From the NCBI GenBank assembly GCA_963706835.1, contig CAVPOB010000014.1:186001-250000 (forward strand): 64,000 nt of DNA, in the 5' to 3' direction. Below are positions 16,796 through 26,540 of this stretch, in pieces; positions within the stretch are counted from its first letter, which is position 1, and each line of letters starts with the position of its first letter. The notes under the pieces were generated by a model. It was given only the letters and a program-made list of their open reading frames with translations. It had not been told where the DNA came from and ran no database searches. The DNA comes from CAVXYG01 sp963706835. Lineage in GTDB: Bacteria > Actinomycetota > Actinomycetes > S36-B12 > GCA-2699445. The translations under genes and the position numbers were made by a program.

Positions 16796-17463
16796 GGCCA
16801 CCACCTCCGACGCTCCGCGGCCCCGGCGCCCTCCTTGACGATGCGCCGCTCACCTGCCCAGGTCCAGGGCCGAATGACGCAGGCTGAGCGCCTCGTCCAC
16901 CCGATCCGCAGCGAGCCGCCCCGCTCGCGAACCGGTCGACAACCGCACCAATCGCGGCAGTCGGACTCGAGAAGAGGGGTGATCCGGTCCGGGACCTCCC
17001 AGCACGCAGCGGTCATCGACGAGTCCGAGAACCGTTCGCATGGCACCAGCCCGCTCATCGGCTGAGCGAGCGACGCGCAACCCGATCCACCACGTCGGGG
17101 ATCTGGCCCACTTCGCCGCAAAGGACTGTCCGACGCGAGGACCTCACCCCGTCCACGGGCGGACATACATCCGATCGCTCAAGGCCGATCTCACTCAGCG
17201 TGACCGCGATGCGCGTCGCCGACGTCCGCGTCCGGACCCTGCGGCGAAACCGTCGCGGTGGGGTGCACCCGAACAGCACGTGTCGCCCAGCGTGACCGGC
17301 GGTCGCGATCTCCAGCGGGGTTGCACCCTGGGGTAGCGGGTGACGTTCGTCCCTGCCGACGCGGTCGCGAGCCGTGCTACGCCAATTGGGTCAGCACACG
17401 ACCGGATGCGCTTCTGGGCCTGCGGGCTCGGGGCCGGGAGAAGGCACACAGAGAGGAGGGTTC
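16796..17463. other. Gene-poor region with a possible ankyrin-repeat remnant
   Basis: 668 bases without a convincing gene. On the minus strand at about 17287-17330 the translation GATPLEIATAGHAG resembles an ankyrin repeat, and a preceding AGTNVTRYP in another frame (about 17345-17375) could be the start of the same repeat. A second minus-strand frame (16850-17080, ERAGAMRTVLGLVDDRCVLGG) looks protein-like but is unassigned. Both may be relics of one decayed gene. Confidence 0.3.
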
Positions 17464-17943
17464 ATGCCCACGTTCACCGTCACACGCTCAATCGAGGTAG
17501 CAGCCCCCGTCGAGCAGGTATTCAGGTTCATCTCCGACCCGTGCCGACGGATGTCGGCGATGTCGCGCGTGTACGAGCGCCGCGAGGCCGTCAGCGACGT
17601 CGAGGCCTCACCGGACGGGGTCGTTACGCGCTACAAGGTGTCGACGCGATTCTTCTGGCTGCCGTTCAGCACGACCATTCCCATGATCCGAACAGAGCAC
17701 GTGGCCAACCAGCGCATCGTTGAGAAGGCTCACGTCTTCACGAAGGATGTCGACGACTTCACGCTCGAAGCATCGGGGAACGGCACCCGGCTGACATGGC
17801 GCTACGAACTCACGACGCCGCGTGCTCTCATCAAGATCCTGGGTCTCCTCAGCGCCAAGGGCAAGACAAGCCAGGAGCGCCAGATGGACGACAACCTGGC
17901 TCGTTTCAAACTGGAGCTCGAGAGCGCACCCAAGCCTGCCTGA
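17464..17943 (+). CDS. SRPBCC-family (START-like) protein
   Basis: 159 residues, ATG 17464 behind GAGAGGAGGG. MPTFTVTRSIEVAAPVEQVFRFISDPCRR is the typical first strand and helix of the polyketide cyclase/dehydrase (SRPBCC) fold. VDDFTLEASGNGTRLTWRYEL is the hallmark strand pair, and the C-terminal helix ERQMDDNLARFKLELES closes the cavity. Such proteins bind hydrophobic ligands or act as small cyclases or thioesterases; no catalytic residue can be named here. Single gene. Confidence 0.85.
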   Translation: MPTFTVTRSIEVAAPVEQVFRFISDPCRRMSAMSRVYERREAVSDVEASPDGVVTRYKVSTRFFWLPFSTTIPMIRTEHVANQRIVEKAHVFTKDVDDFTLEASGNGTRLTWRYELTTPRALIKILGLLSAKGKTSQERQMDDNLARFKLELESAPKPA

Positions 17944-18060
17944 TCGAGACACGCACCCCGGCGCCTCGCAGGGCTCGACAGGGCGCCAACCTCCCGACAC
18001 CACCCCGGCGTCGATGCCGGACTTCATCAGGGACGCGCCATCCGGCGGTTGCACGCGCAC

Positions 18061-18088
18061 CCGGCACCCGGCACTCGGCATCCGGCAC
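18061..18088. repeat. Degenerate CCGGCAC heptamer repeats
   Basis: Four heptamers (CCGGCAC, CCGGCAC, TCGGCAT, CCGGCAC) in the 210-bp gap downstream of jetD. Same family as the repeats at 9553-9585. The rest of the gap is proline-codon-like low-complexity sequence with no gene. Confidence 0.7.
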
Positions 18089-18153
18089 GACGCACAGGCC
18101 AGACCCATACGCAGAGTCCAGACGCCACGCGCCACCCGCCACCCCACCCGCGG

Positions 18154-19326
18154 TCAGCCCAGCAGCCCCTCCACCGCCGCCCGCACCCAGCCGTAGGTGA
18201 CGAACTCCTGCTCCAGCCGCACCCGGTCGCCGTGCTCGCCGCGCAGCAGGCCCCCATACAGGAGCGCTTCGGCGTCGGTGAGCCTGGGCAGGTCGCGGGC
18301 GACCTGCTTCTCCTCCGTCACCCATGAATCACGGTGCGCGAGCAGGGTGTCGACGTCCATCATGAGGCTGGCCGTTCGCGGCAATCGAGCGCGGAACCGG
18401 TCCAGGATCGCGAAGCCGTGGGTGTCGATGTCGCCCCAGTAGTGCAGCTGCACCTGCTGCAGCCAGGGGACCGCGCCGAGCAGCTCGGGGGCCTCATTGC
18501 CGGACCCGAAGACCACCAGTGCGGCGTCCGTGGACGGGAACGTGAGGAAGTTGATCTCGTTCTCCGTCACGAACACCCGCCGCACTCCTCCAGCCGCCAG
18601 TGCCGCGAAGTCGTCGGCGGGCAGCGTCACGTCGGTCAGTCCGGGCAGGGGGGCGCGCGCGGGATCGAGTTGCCGGAATCGGATGAGTGCGGGCTTGGTG
18701 CGGAAGCCGTAACGACGCTCGAACCAGTGCGAGCCGCCGGTCTCCTGGGCAATAGGTCGCACCTGATCCACCAGCGCGGCGATGAGGCGGCGGCGGCGCT
18801 CCAGCACCTTGCTGTGGACGCCCGGGATGTCGGCCTGCCGCAGATAGATGCCGGGGGTGTCGTGATCGGCGATCCACTGCGCGGCGGCGATGATCGCCGG
18901 CCAGTCTTCCGCTGCCTCCAGGGCGCGCAACGGGCCAGTGGCCAGGACTGGGCGGAACTGCGGGGGCGTCGCAGCGCACAGGCGGTCGAATGTCGCGGCG
19001 GCCCGGGTCTTGCCGATGAGCGCCAGCGCCGGAGCGGGACCGTCGAACACCACCGCGACCGGCAGCGTCTGCGCACCGAGCACGCGGTTGCCGGTCGGCG
19101 CGACCTCGACGCGGCCGTGCGGGATCGCCGCGATCTCGGCGGCCCAGGCGCGGACCTCGTCGAAGCGGTCGACGACTTCGCGGCTGCGCGGTCCCCGCAC
19201 CGGCACGCGCAACGGGAAGGCGGTGCCGCGGTCGGCCCCGGCGACACGCGCCGCCAGGAGTCGGCCGCGGTCCCACTCCCGCATCACCGCGGCCCGGATG
19301 TCCGCAGCGCGGGTCCAGCCCTTCAT
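18154..19326 (-). CDS. jetD: Wadjet nuclease subunit JetD (DUF3322/DUF2220)
   Basis: 390 residues. The N-terminal half (TRAADIRAAVMREWDRGRLL, HWFERRYGFRTKPALIRFR) matches DUF3322. The C-terminal half is a topoisomerase VI/Toprim-like domain with VFVTENEINFLTFP (catalytic Glu), LHYWGDIDTHGFAIL (DxD) and SLMMDVDTLL. In the characterised Wadjet complexes JetD is the nuclease that cuts circular DNA after loop extrusion. It is the last gene of the operon, overlapping jetC by 4 nt. All acidic metal-binding residues visible in the family are present. Confidence 0.93.
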   Translation of the reverse strand: MKGWTRAADIRAAVMREWDRGRLLAARVAGADRGTAFPLRVPVRGPRSREVVDRFDEVRAWAAEIAAIPHGRVEVAPTGNRVLGAQTLPVAVVFDGPAPALALIGKTRAAATFDRLCAATPPQFRPVLATGPLRALEAAEDWPAIIAAAQWIADHDTPGIYLRQADIPGVHSKVLERRRRLIAALVDQVRPIAQETGGSHWFERRYGFRTKPALIRFRQLDPARAPLPGLTDVTLPADDFAALAAGGVRRVFVTENEINFLTFPSTDAALVVFGSGNEAPELLGAVPWLQQVQLHYWGDIDTHGFAILDRFRARLPRTASLMMDVDTLLAHRDSWVTEEKQVARDLPRLTDAEALLYGGLLRGEHGDRVRLEQEFVTYGWVRAAVEGLLG

Positions 19327-22300
19327 CCCCGTGCCGCAGCCTTTTCCCGGCGGTACTGCTCGATGCTGAGGTTGCGCAGTTTGGAGGTCGTCCCGCCCTC
19401 GTTGTGCACGAACCCGACATGCGCCACGTACGGCTCGATGATGTGGATCTTCTGCAACGGGGTGACGACGAGCAGTTGCAGGTGCAGTCGCTTGAACAGT
19501 TCCAGGCCGAACCGGGCCGAGTCGTCGGACCCGCGGCCGAACGCCTCGTCGATGACGACGAACCGGAACGTCCGCGACTGCGAGGCGCCCGCGGCCAGCC
19601 CGAACTGGTAGGACAGGCTGGCGGCGAGGATGGTGTAGGCCAGCTTCTCCTTCTGCCCGCCGGACTTGCCGCCGGAGTCGGAGTAATGCTCATGCTCGGT
19701 GTCGTCGCTGCGCAGCCGCTCGCTGGCGGCGAAGGTGAACCATTGGCGCACATCGGTGACGCGCGCGGTCCACCGGCGGTCGGCCTCGGTGCGGCCCTCC
19801 CGACCGGCGAATCGGCTGATGATCTCCTTCACCTGGAGGAACTTCGCCTCCGAATACTTGTCATCGGTGGATCCCGTGACGGAGTCCTGCGTGCAGGCCA
19901 GCAACTGCGCCCGGAACTCCTTGATGTCAGGCTCGGGACTCTGCGTGGCCTCCAGCCGGATGTAGGTGTCGGGCTGGTAGTCGATGCGCTCCAGCGACTC
20001 GTTGATGACGGCCACACGCCGGGCGATCTCCTCCCGCGCCGCCTCCAGCGCCGCGCGGAAGCCGACGATCTCCCGGATCGCGTTGACGTTGAGCTGCCGT
20101 TTGAAGTTCTCCTCGAACCGCGGCAGATCGTCACTGACCAGGCGCTCCAACAGGGTCCGGTACTCCTGCCCGGCACCGATCGCGACATCCATCTCCGCCG
20201 CCGCCAGCGGCCAGCGGCTGCGGAAGACGCCCATGTCGCGCAGCACCCGCTCGCCGGCTCGGCCCATGCGCTTGTCCTCGCGCTCCACATCGGCCTGCAG
20301 CCGCTCGCGGATGCGGCGCTCGACGGCATCGCAGTGATCGACCGTCAAGCCGTGCGCGCCTTCCTCCTCGCGCTCCAGGCCCTGCAGCTGCGGCGTCAGA
20401 TCAGCCTCCGGATCGGGCACCTCCTCCGCCTCCAGCTGTGCCGCCAGTTCCGCGTCGGCCTCCAACTGCCGCTTCAGACCGCCCACCTTCTCGGTGACGG
20501 AGGTGTGCTGCGCATCCAGCTCGGCCCGGCGCGCACGGACTGCGGCCAGCTGGGCCTGCAGCTCGCGCAGCACGTCGTTGGACTCCTGCAGCGCGGCCAG
20601 TTCGGCCGCCATCGTGGCGATTCGGGACGCCTCGGACTGCCAGTCGAAGGCGCTGAAGTCGCGCTGTGCCAGCAGGACGGCGTAATGCTGCCCCCGCAGC
20701 GCCAGGCCGCGCTCCTCCTGGCGCAGCGTCGCCGCGCGTTCCCGCACGCCGCGCAACCCCGCGGATAGGCCTGCCCGCTCCTCCTCCAGCGCCCGGCGCT
20801 TGGCGGCGTTGTCCCAGCCGAGCACGTACCGGCGGCGGTCGGTCAGGTCATGCCGGTCGTCCTTCTCGTGCCGATCGCCGCCGGACTTGATCTGGCCGTT
20901 GCGGGTGATGGCGTGGCTGGCCCGCGCGAACTCCTCCGGGGTGCGGGCGCACACCAGGTCGAACCTGCGGACCAGCTCGGCGGACAGCCACGCGGTCAAC
21001 GGCAAGCCGGGCTTGACCTCGAGCTTGTGGACCAGGGAACGGTCATCGGTGGCGGAGCGTTCCGACCCTCGACCCCGGACCCGGTAGTACACCAGCCGGC
21101 CGCGCAGGTTCGTGGCATCCACCCAGCGCGCGACCGCCGGGTACTGCTGGTCGGGCACCAACAGGGACAGCCCGAAGGAGTGCAGCAGCCGCTCCGCCGC
21201 GGGCTCCCAGGCCGGATCGGCGACGCGGAGCAGCTCGCCCACGAACGGCAGCTCGGCGGGGTCGAGGCCCAGCTCCTCGCACAGCCGCGCCCGCACCGCG
21301 ACCATCCGCTGGTCGATGTTGCTGTCACGCTCGGCGAGGCTCTTCACCTCGGTCTCCACCTCGGTCAATCGGCCGGCGGTGTCCCGCTCGCGGACGGCCA
21401 ACTCGTTGAGCTCGTTGCCGATGTCGGCCTGACGCCCGGCCAGGACCTCCTGCAGACGGGCGATCTGGTCGTGCTGGGCCATGAGCGAGTCCTGGCTGTC
21501 CGCCGGCTCCAGGTCGACCTGCGCGCACAGCATCCGGTACTGCGTCGCCGCCTGCTGACGCTGGTCGCGGCTGGTCTGGGCCGCGGCCACGTCTCGCTCC
21601 AGCTGCACCAGCCGGTCCCCGCCGCTGCTGGCGATGGCGGCTTGCAGCGACACGGCCTCATCGGCGGCCGACGCCTGGGCCGCGGCCAGATCCGACTGTC
21701 GCGCGACCTGCCGGGCCAGTTCTTGGGACCGGCGCACGGTGCGGGCCTGCAGGAGTTCCAGCTTGCGGCGCACGAAGTGCCCGCGCAGGGCGGCCCGCAG
21801 CCGCCGCAGGTGCTCGGCGGCTGCACTGGCCTCGGCGTGCTCGTCCAGCGATGCCACGAGCGGGCTCAGCACCCCGATCTGCTCCTTGGCCGTGAGCACC
21901 GCATCGTGGGCCCGGGTGAGGTCCTCGAAATGGCTGATGAGCCCGGCGATGCGCTCCTCGACGTTGGTGGGCTCCAGCATGTGGGTGCGTACGAAGTCGG
22001 TGAGGTTGCCCACCGACTTCATCGACACCGTCTGGTGGAACAGTTCCAGGGCCTGGGCGTGGTTGATGCCGAAGCGGCGGCGGAAGTCGGCGGCGTAACG
22101 GGAATGCGCGTCGTACAGCGATGCCCCGCGCTCGCGCAGCCGATGCCGCAACCGGGCGATGTCAGGGCCGAAGTCGGAGAAGTCCTCGGCGATGGACAGC
22201 GCCCCGTCGGCCACGACGTACAACTTCGCGGGGGTTCCCGAGCCGTCCCGGAACCAGAAGACCTGCGCCAGGGTCACCGTCTGGCCGAGCGAGTCGTTGC

Positions 22301-22670
22301 GGAACACCGCGAGCAGCACCGCGTACTGCTCCGCGGAGCGCAGGGCAACCGGCTTGCCCTTGCTGCCGTGCTCGGACCGCTCGGACTTGTAGTGGCCGAG
22401 CACGTAGGAGGCGAGCGAGCGCTCCTTGGCCTCTGCACCCGCCGCCTTGTTGTAGCTGACGCGGTTCGGCGGCACTAGCAGCGTGGTGATGGCATCGACG
22501 AGGGTGGACTTGCCGGAACCGATGTCGCCGGTGAGCAGCGCGCTGTCCCCGCCGAGGTCCAGCGCCCACACGCGGCGATCGAAGGTGCCCCAGTTGTAGA
22601 TCTCGATCCGCTCTGCTCGGAATCCGACCAGACGGTCCTCGAAGAGATCCAGTTCCATGCTGTCGGTCAC
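19323..22670 (-). CDS. jetC: Wadjet SMC-like ATPase JetC
   Basis: 1,115 residues from GTG 22670, which overlaps the jetB stop by 4 nt; the frame is open far upstream but that part is antisense to jetB. IYNWGTFDRRVWALDLGG precedes Walker A LLTGDIGSGKSTLVDAIT (residues about 46-62). A long coiled-coil region (about 240-480 and 640-800) is interrupted by a hinge-like segment. The C-terminal ABC signature is GGKSGGQKEKLAYTILAAS, and Walker B RFVVIDEAFGRGSDD follows. It is MukB-like and powers DNA loop extrusion in the complex. The gene appears intact. Confidence 0.94.
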   Translation of the reverse strand: MTDSMELDLFEDRLVGFRAERIEIYNWGTFDRRVWALDLGGDSALLTGDIGSGKSTLVDAITTLLVPPNRVSYNKAAGAEAKERSLASYVLGHYKSERSEHGSKGKPVALRSAEQYAVLLAVFRNDSLGQTVTLAQVFWFRDGSGTPAKLYVVADGALSIAEDFSDFGPDIARLRHRLRERGASLYDAHSRYAADFRRRFGINHAQALELFHQTVSMKSVGNLTDFVRTHMLEPTNVEERIAGLISHFEDLTRAHDAVLTAKEQIGVLSPLVASLDEHAEASAAAEHLRRLRAALRGHFVRRKLELLQARTVRRSQELARQVARQSDLAAAQASAADEAVSLQAAIASSGGDRLVQLERDVAAAQTSRDQRQQAATQYRMLCAQVDLEPADSQDSLMAQHDQIARLQEVLAGRQADIGNELNELAVRERDTAGRLTEVETEVKSLAERDSNIDQRMVAVRARLCEELGLDPAELPFVGELLRVADPAWEPAAERLLHSFGLSLLVPDQQYPAVARWVDATNLRGRLVYYRVRGRGSERSATDDRSLVHKLEVKPGLPLTAWLSAELVRRFDLVCARTPEEFARASHAITRNGQIKSGGDRHEKDDRHDLTDRRRYVLGWDNAAKRRALEEERAGLSAGLRGVRERAATLRQEERGLALRGQHYAVLLAQRDFSAFDWQSEASRIATMAAELAALQESNDVLRELQAQLAAVRARRAELDAQHTSVTEKVGGLKRQLEADAELAAQLEAEEVPDPEADLTPQLQGLEREEEGAHGLTVDHCDAVERRIRERLQADVEREDKRMGRAGERVLRDMGVFRSRWPLAAAEMDVAIGAGQEYRTLLERLVSDDLPRFEENFKRQLNVNAIREIVGFRAALEAAREEIARRVAVINESLERIDYQPDTYIRLEATQSPEPDIKEFRAQLLACTQDSVTGSTDDKYSEAKFLQVKEIISRFAGREGRTEADRRWTARVTDVRQWFTFAASERLRSDDTEHEHYSDSGGKSGGQKEKLAYTILAASLSYQFGLAAGASQSRTFRFVVIDEAFGRGSDDSARFGLELFKRLHLQLLVVTPLQKIHIIEPYVAHVGFVHNEGGTTSKLRNLSIEQYRREKAAARG

Positions 22671-23242
22671 GGCGAACCCCCAGAGGCAATCTCGGCGTAC
22701 TCGGCGAGCTTGGCGTCGAACTCGCCCAACCACTGCGCGTCCACGAACGCCCGGATGATCCGGCGCACCTCGTAGGTGTGCGGCTGATCGCGCAGCGCCC
22801 GCAGGAACCCCAGCTCGATGATCTTGCGCAGGTCCGCCTCGACCTCGTCGGCAAGCTTGGCATCGTTGCCGCGGGCCGGGTGGAAGGTCCGCACCAGTTC
22901 CACCGCCTCGTCGCGGGTGATGATGAGGCGGGTCTGGTCGCCCTGGGCATCGAACTCCAGCAGCCGCCGGCGCAGCAGCGCCAGCAGCAGGCTCACCCGG
23001 TAGGACAGTTGGCGGCGTTGGATGAGCCGCGGCCGGTCCGGGTCGTCGGGGTCCTCGTGGGGCACGACGAAGGCGTAGCCCTCGGCCTCGTCGATGCGCA
23101 CCTGCAGGCCCAGCGGCAACAGGTAGTCGCGCACCTGCGGGCCGAGCGCCAGCAGCGCCTCCCACGCCTTGGGGTGGCTGTCGGCGTAGACCACGCCGCG
23201 CAGCAGCGGCACGCAGGCGTCGGCCAGGGAGGGGTCGCTCAT
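22667..23242 (-). CDS. jetB: Wadjet MukE-like subunit JetB (DUF4194)
   Basis: 191 residues: LLRGVVYADSHPKAWEALLA, YLLPLGLQVRIDEAEGYAFV and RRQLSYRVSLLLALLRRRLLE are the winged-helix features of DUF4194. It pairs with JetA to bridge the ATPase heads of JetC. It overlaps jetA (ATGA at 23239-23242) and jetC (GTGA at 22667-22670), so the subunits are translationally coupled. Confidence 0.93.
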   Translation of the reverse strand: MSDPSLADACVPLLRGVVYADSHPKAWEALLALGPQVRDYLLPLGLQVRIDEAEGYAFVVPHEDPDDPDRPRLIQRRQLSYRVSLLLALLRRRLLEFDAQGDQTRLIITRDEAVELVRTFHPARGNDAKLADEVEADLRKIIELGFLRALRDQPHTYEVRRIIRAFVDAQWLGEFDAKLAEYAEIASGGSP

Positions 23243-24687
23243 GATGCGGCCTCCGGGTTGGTGAACACGATCAGTGGAACCTCCACGCGATGCTCCCGCG
23301 CGTCGTGGGGATCCTGCCAGGCCAGGGTCTGGCGCTGTCCGGCGTCGAAGGACGCGTTGCGGTCGCCGTCGGCGATGCTCAGGTAGGTCACCACCTCGGC
23401 CAAGCCCTGGCTGATGGGGTGGGCGTCCACCACCTCGGCAAGCGTGGTCTGGCGCCGCTGCCGCAGGGTGGCGCGCACTGCCGACTGCAGCCGGTCCCGG
23501 TCCACCACGAACTGCTCGAACAGCGCCCCGGTCGCCACGTCTTCCTCGCCGGCGACCAGTGGACCGGTGTCGAGCACGATGCTTCGCGTGGGTTCATACA
23601 GCCGCCGGGCCATGGGAGCGGCGACACTGGCGCGCGGCACGTCGAGCTCGGCCACCGTGCCCGCCGGCTGCTGGTCCCGCAGCGCCAGCGCACTGGTCTC
23701 GATGGACCGGACGAGTTCGGCGATCCGGCGGTTCTCCAGATATGCGCGATCGTCGAGGAACCGCCGCAGCTGGCGCGACAGGTGCGCCACCGTCACCTGC
23801 ACGGCGTCGGCGGCCTTCAGCCAATCGCCCATGACGTGGCGCAGCCCCGGGTCGTGCTGCTGCAGCGCCGGCAGCGCCAGCACGTCCTGCAGCATGCTGG
23901 AAAACGCCGCCTGCCGGTCCGCCGCCATGAGGAAGTCCCAGAACGCCTGGAAACTGGCGCCCTGATCGGAGTCGGCGATGGCGTCGCGGTCGCCGAAGAC
24001 GTCGTCGAGCAGCGCCCCCCGGGAACCCTCCCAGCCGGCGATCTGCTCCCGCACGCCGCGGTCGAGCATCCGGAAATTCTCCTCCACCTGCCGGAAGTCG
24101 GACAGCAACTCCTGGGCGGTCACGCTGAACTGCTGGAACCGGTCGCGCACCGCGGCATCGCCGAGCACGCGGATCTCGCCGCGCTCAACGGCCGCGATCT
24201 CCTCGTCGAGTTCGGCGCGGCGCCGGTGCAGGATGGCAAGCCGCTCCTGGGGGTCCTCCTGCGACCCCTCGACCAGCTGCTGCAGCAGCCCGAAGAGCGT
24301 CCACAGCCGCGACTCGGTGCCGACGAAGGAGCGGTCGGTCAACGAGGCCAGCCAGGCCAAGGCCTTCTCTGCACCGGGGGTCAGGTCGTAGGACGGGACG
24401 TCGGAGCCGGGCGGATAGAACTTGCGCAGCCAGCCGCGCTCCACATCGGCCCAGTCGGTGACGTACTGCAGCGCGGTGCGCGGGTACGGGTCGGCCCCCG
24501 GGCCGCCGCGCAACTCGAAGAGGAAGTCGTCCACAGCCTCGACCAGAGCGTCTTGCGTGAGGACCCGGGCGTTGCCCGCGACGAACACCCGGTGCAGCAC
24601 GGCGGCGACAAAGGGCGCCGAGTCGGCGCGCAGGAGCTTCCACGCCGGATGGTGCGCGCGCAGTGTCTGCAGGTGGTCGTGGTCCAT
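23239..24687 (-). CDS. jetA: Wadjet kleisin subunit JetA (DUF3375)
   Basis: 482 residues from ATG 24687 with a GGAGG ribosome site. LQTLRAHHPAWKLLRADSAP opens the DUF3375 family, followed by RTALQYVTDWADVERGWLRKFY and a long helical middle (ERLAILHRRRAELDEEIAAVERGE, SRQLRRFLDDRAYLENRRIAE). It corresponds to MukF in the housekeeping condensin. It is the first gene of the four-gene operon; the 150-bp gap to the divergent helicase holds the shared promoter region, with a short inverted repeat (GGCGGAATCCGCC) at about 24732-24744. Confidence 0.93.
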   Translation of the reverse strand: MDHDHLQTLRAHHPAWKLLRADSAPFVAAVLHRVFVAGNARVLTQDALVEAVDDFLFELRGGPGADPYPRTALQYVTDWADVERGWLRKFYPPGSDVPSYDLTPGAEKALAWLASLTDRSFVGTESRLWTLFGLLQQLVEGSQEDPQERLAILHRRRAELDEEIAAVERGEIRVLGDAAVRDRFQQFSVTAQELLSDFRQVEENFRMLDRGVREQIAGWEGSRGALLDDVFGDRDAIADSDQGASFQAFWDFLMAADRQAAFSSMLQDVLALPALQQHDPGLRHVMGDWLKAADAVQVTVAHLSRQLRRFLDDRAYLENRRIAELVRSIETSALALRDQQPAGTVAELDVPRASVAAPMARRLYEPTRSIVLDTGPLVAGEEDVATGALFEQFVVDRDRLQSAVRATLRQRRQTTLAEVVDAHPISQGLAEVVTYLSIADGDRNASFDAGQRQTLAWQDPHDAREHRVEVPLIVFTNPEAAS

Positions 24688-24837
24688 GAATCCTCCGCTT
24701 GCGACACCGTACGTGACGGCGGCGACGCGGCGGAATCCGCCGCTCATGGCGTGCCGGGCCTGACCCCGCGTGGGGCTATGGTGGGTGCCCGGCGCCGTTG
24801 TCGCGCCGCCGAACACCGCGACAGGAAGGGCAGTGCG

Positions 24838-26511
24838 ATGACGTCCGGTCTGCGCCGTTGGCAGCAGCGCGCCCTGGCCGAGTATTGGGCCCATGACCGG
24901 CCGCCGGAGGACTTCCTGGTCCACGCCACACCTGGCGCCGGCAAGACCCGATTCGCCGGCGAACTGGCCCAGCAACTGCGTCAGCGGCGCTGGATCGAGC
25001 GCGTCATCGTCGTCACCCCGACCGATCATCTGCGCAAGCAGTGGGCGGCGGCGATGGCAGCGCTGGGGCTGGACCTCGCCGCCGATGCCGACAACGCGGC
25101 GGCCCGGCTGCGGCCGGATGCCGACGGGGCTGTCGTCACGTACGCACAGGTCGCCATGAAGCCGTCCCTGCATCGCGGACGCGCGACGGCCAAGCGCACG
25201 CTGGTGCTGCTGGACGAGATCCACCACTGCGGCGATGCCGCGACGTGGGGTGAGGCGGTCGAGGAGGCGTTCGGCGCGGCGCGGCTGCGCGTGGGCCTCA
25301 CCGGGACCCCGTTCCGCAGTGCCCCCGGTGAGCGCATCCCGTTCGTCCGCTACGCCGAGGGCGACGAGCCGGGCGAACTGGTGTGCCAGCCGGATGTCAG
25401 CTACGGGTACGCCGAAGCGCTCGCCGACGGGGTGGTGCGACCGGTGGTCTTCGCGGCATACTCCGGCACGACCCGGTGGGCGGTATCGGAGTCGGAGGAG
25501 TTCGCGGAGAAGGAAGCGGTGCTCGGGGAGGCCGGGCTGTCCCGGGCCGACGAGGACGCCGCCTGGCGAACGGCGCTGGACCCCTCGGGCCGATGGGTCC
25601 GCCACGTACTGGCGGCCATCGATGACCGGATCAGCTACCTGCGGGCCAACGGCATGCCGAGGGCCGCCGGGCTGGTGCTGGCCTCCGACCAGGAGTCGGC
25701 GCGCGGATACGCCGCAGCTGCCGCCGACGTGCTCGGGTACGAGCCGGTGGTCATTCTCTCCGACGACCCGGGGGCCAACCAGCGCATCGCGTCCTTCGGC
25801 CGTGGGGATGCCCGACTGGCCGTCGCCGTGCGCATGATCAGCGAAGGCGTGGACATCCCGCGGGTGGCGGTGCTCGGCTACCTCAGCCGTGCCGCCCGCG
25901 AGCTGATCTGGCAGCAGTCCGTGGGTCGAGCCCTGCGCAAGTCGTCGCCGCAGGCCGCGCACGAGGTCGCGACCGTGTTCCTGCCCGCCGTCCGGCCGCT
26001 GCTGGATCTCGCTGCCCGGATGGAGGAGGAGCGCAACCACGTGGTGCGGGTGCTCGACGACGACCTCACCGAAGTCGTGGTGGAACCCGCGCAGACCGAG
26101 GGCGGCATGGGGGCGCAGTTCGTCGCTCTGGGCGCCGAGGCGAGCTTCGCCCATGTCCTGCATGCCGGCCGGGCGGTCATCGGCGATGTCGTCGACCTGA
26201 CCGAAGACGATGCCGAGTACCTGGGCCTGCCCGGGCTGCTCTCGGCGGAGCAGACCGCGACGCTGCTGGCCACCCGCGACGCCCACGTCAAGCAGCTGGC
26301 CGGGCTGCCCGAGCCGGCGGCCAAGCAGGCCGATGTGGCCACGCTGCGGCGGGAGGTGGCGGCCCTGGCGGCCCAGGTCGCCTCACGCACCGGCAGCACG
26401 CCGCGCGCCGTCCACGTCGAGGCGCGCCGGGCCGTGCCCGGACCGGCATCGGCGCAGGCACCGCTGCAGGTGCTGCGCGACCGGCGGGATTGGCTGCTGG
26501 GGCAGTTGTAG
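24838..26511 (+). CDS. Superfamily II DEAD/DEAH-type helicase
   Basis: 557 residues from ATG 24838 (AGGAAGG upstream). Motif I ATPGAGKTRFA (31-37), motif Ia VVTPTDHLRKQW, motif II LLDEIHHCG, motif III VGLTGTPFRS, motif V MISEGVDIPRVAVLGYLS and motif VI QQSVGRALR. It is of the ComFA/RapA-related type common in actinobacteria. It is divergent from jetABCD; a role beside Wadjet is suggested only by position, and such helicases are also found without it. The C-terminal 120 residues are helical and unassigned. Confidence 0.9.
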   Translation: MTSGLRRWQQRALAEYWAHDRPPEDFLVHATPGAGKTRFAGELAQQLRQRRWIERVIVVTPTDHLRKQWAAAMAALGLDLAADADNAAARLRPDADGAVVTYAQVAMKPSLHRGRATAKRTLVLLDEIHHCGDAATWGEAVEEAFGAARLRVGLTGTPFRSAPGERIPFVRYAEGDEPGELVCQPDVSYGYAEALADGVVRPVVFAAYSGTTRWAVSESEEFAEKEAVLGEAGLSRADEDAAWRTALDPSGRWVRHVLAAIDDRISYLRANGMPRAAGLVLASDQESARGYAAAAADVLGYEPVVILSDDPGANQRIASFGRGDARLAVAVRMISEGVDIPRVAVLGYLSRAARELIWQQSVGRALRKSSPQAAHEVATVFLPAVRPLLDLAARMEEERNHVVRVLDDDLTEVVVEPAQTEGGMGAQFVALGAEASFAHVLHAGRAVIGDVVDLTEDDAEYLGLPGLLSAEQTATLLATRDAHVKQLAGLPEPAAKQADVATLRREVAALAAQVASRTGSTPRAVHVEARRAVPGPASAQAPLQVLRDRRDWLLGQL

Positions 26512-26540
26512 CCGACCCGACCGGCGCGAACGACGGCGGA

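Noticed and set aside
23290..24837. 5' extension of the helicase frame across jetA
   Set aside because: The frame is open because it is antisense to jetA; the real start at 24838 has a ribosome site and begins the conserved helicase sequence.
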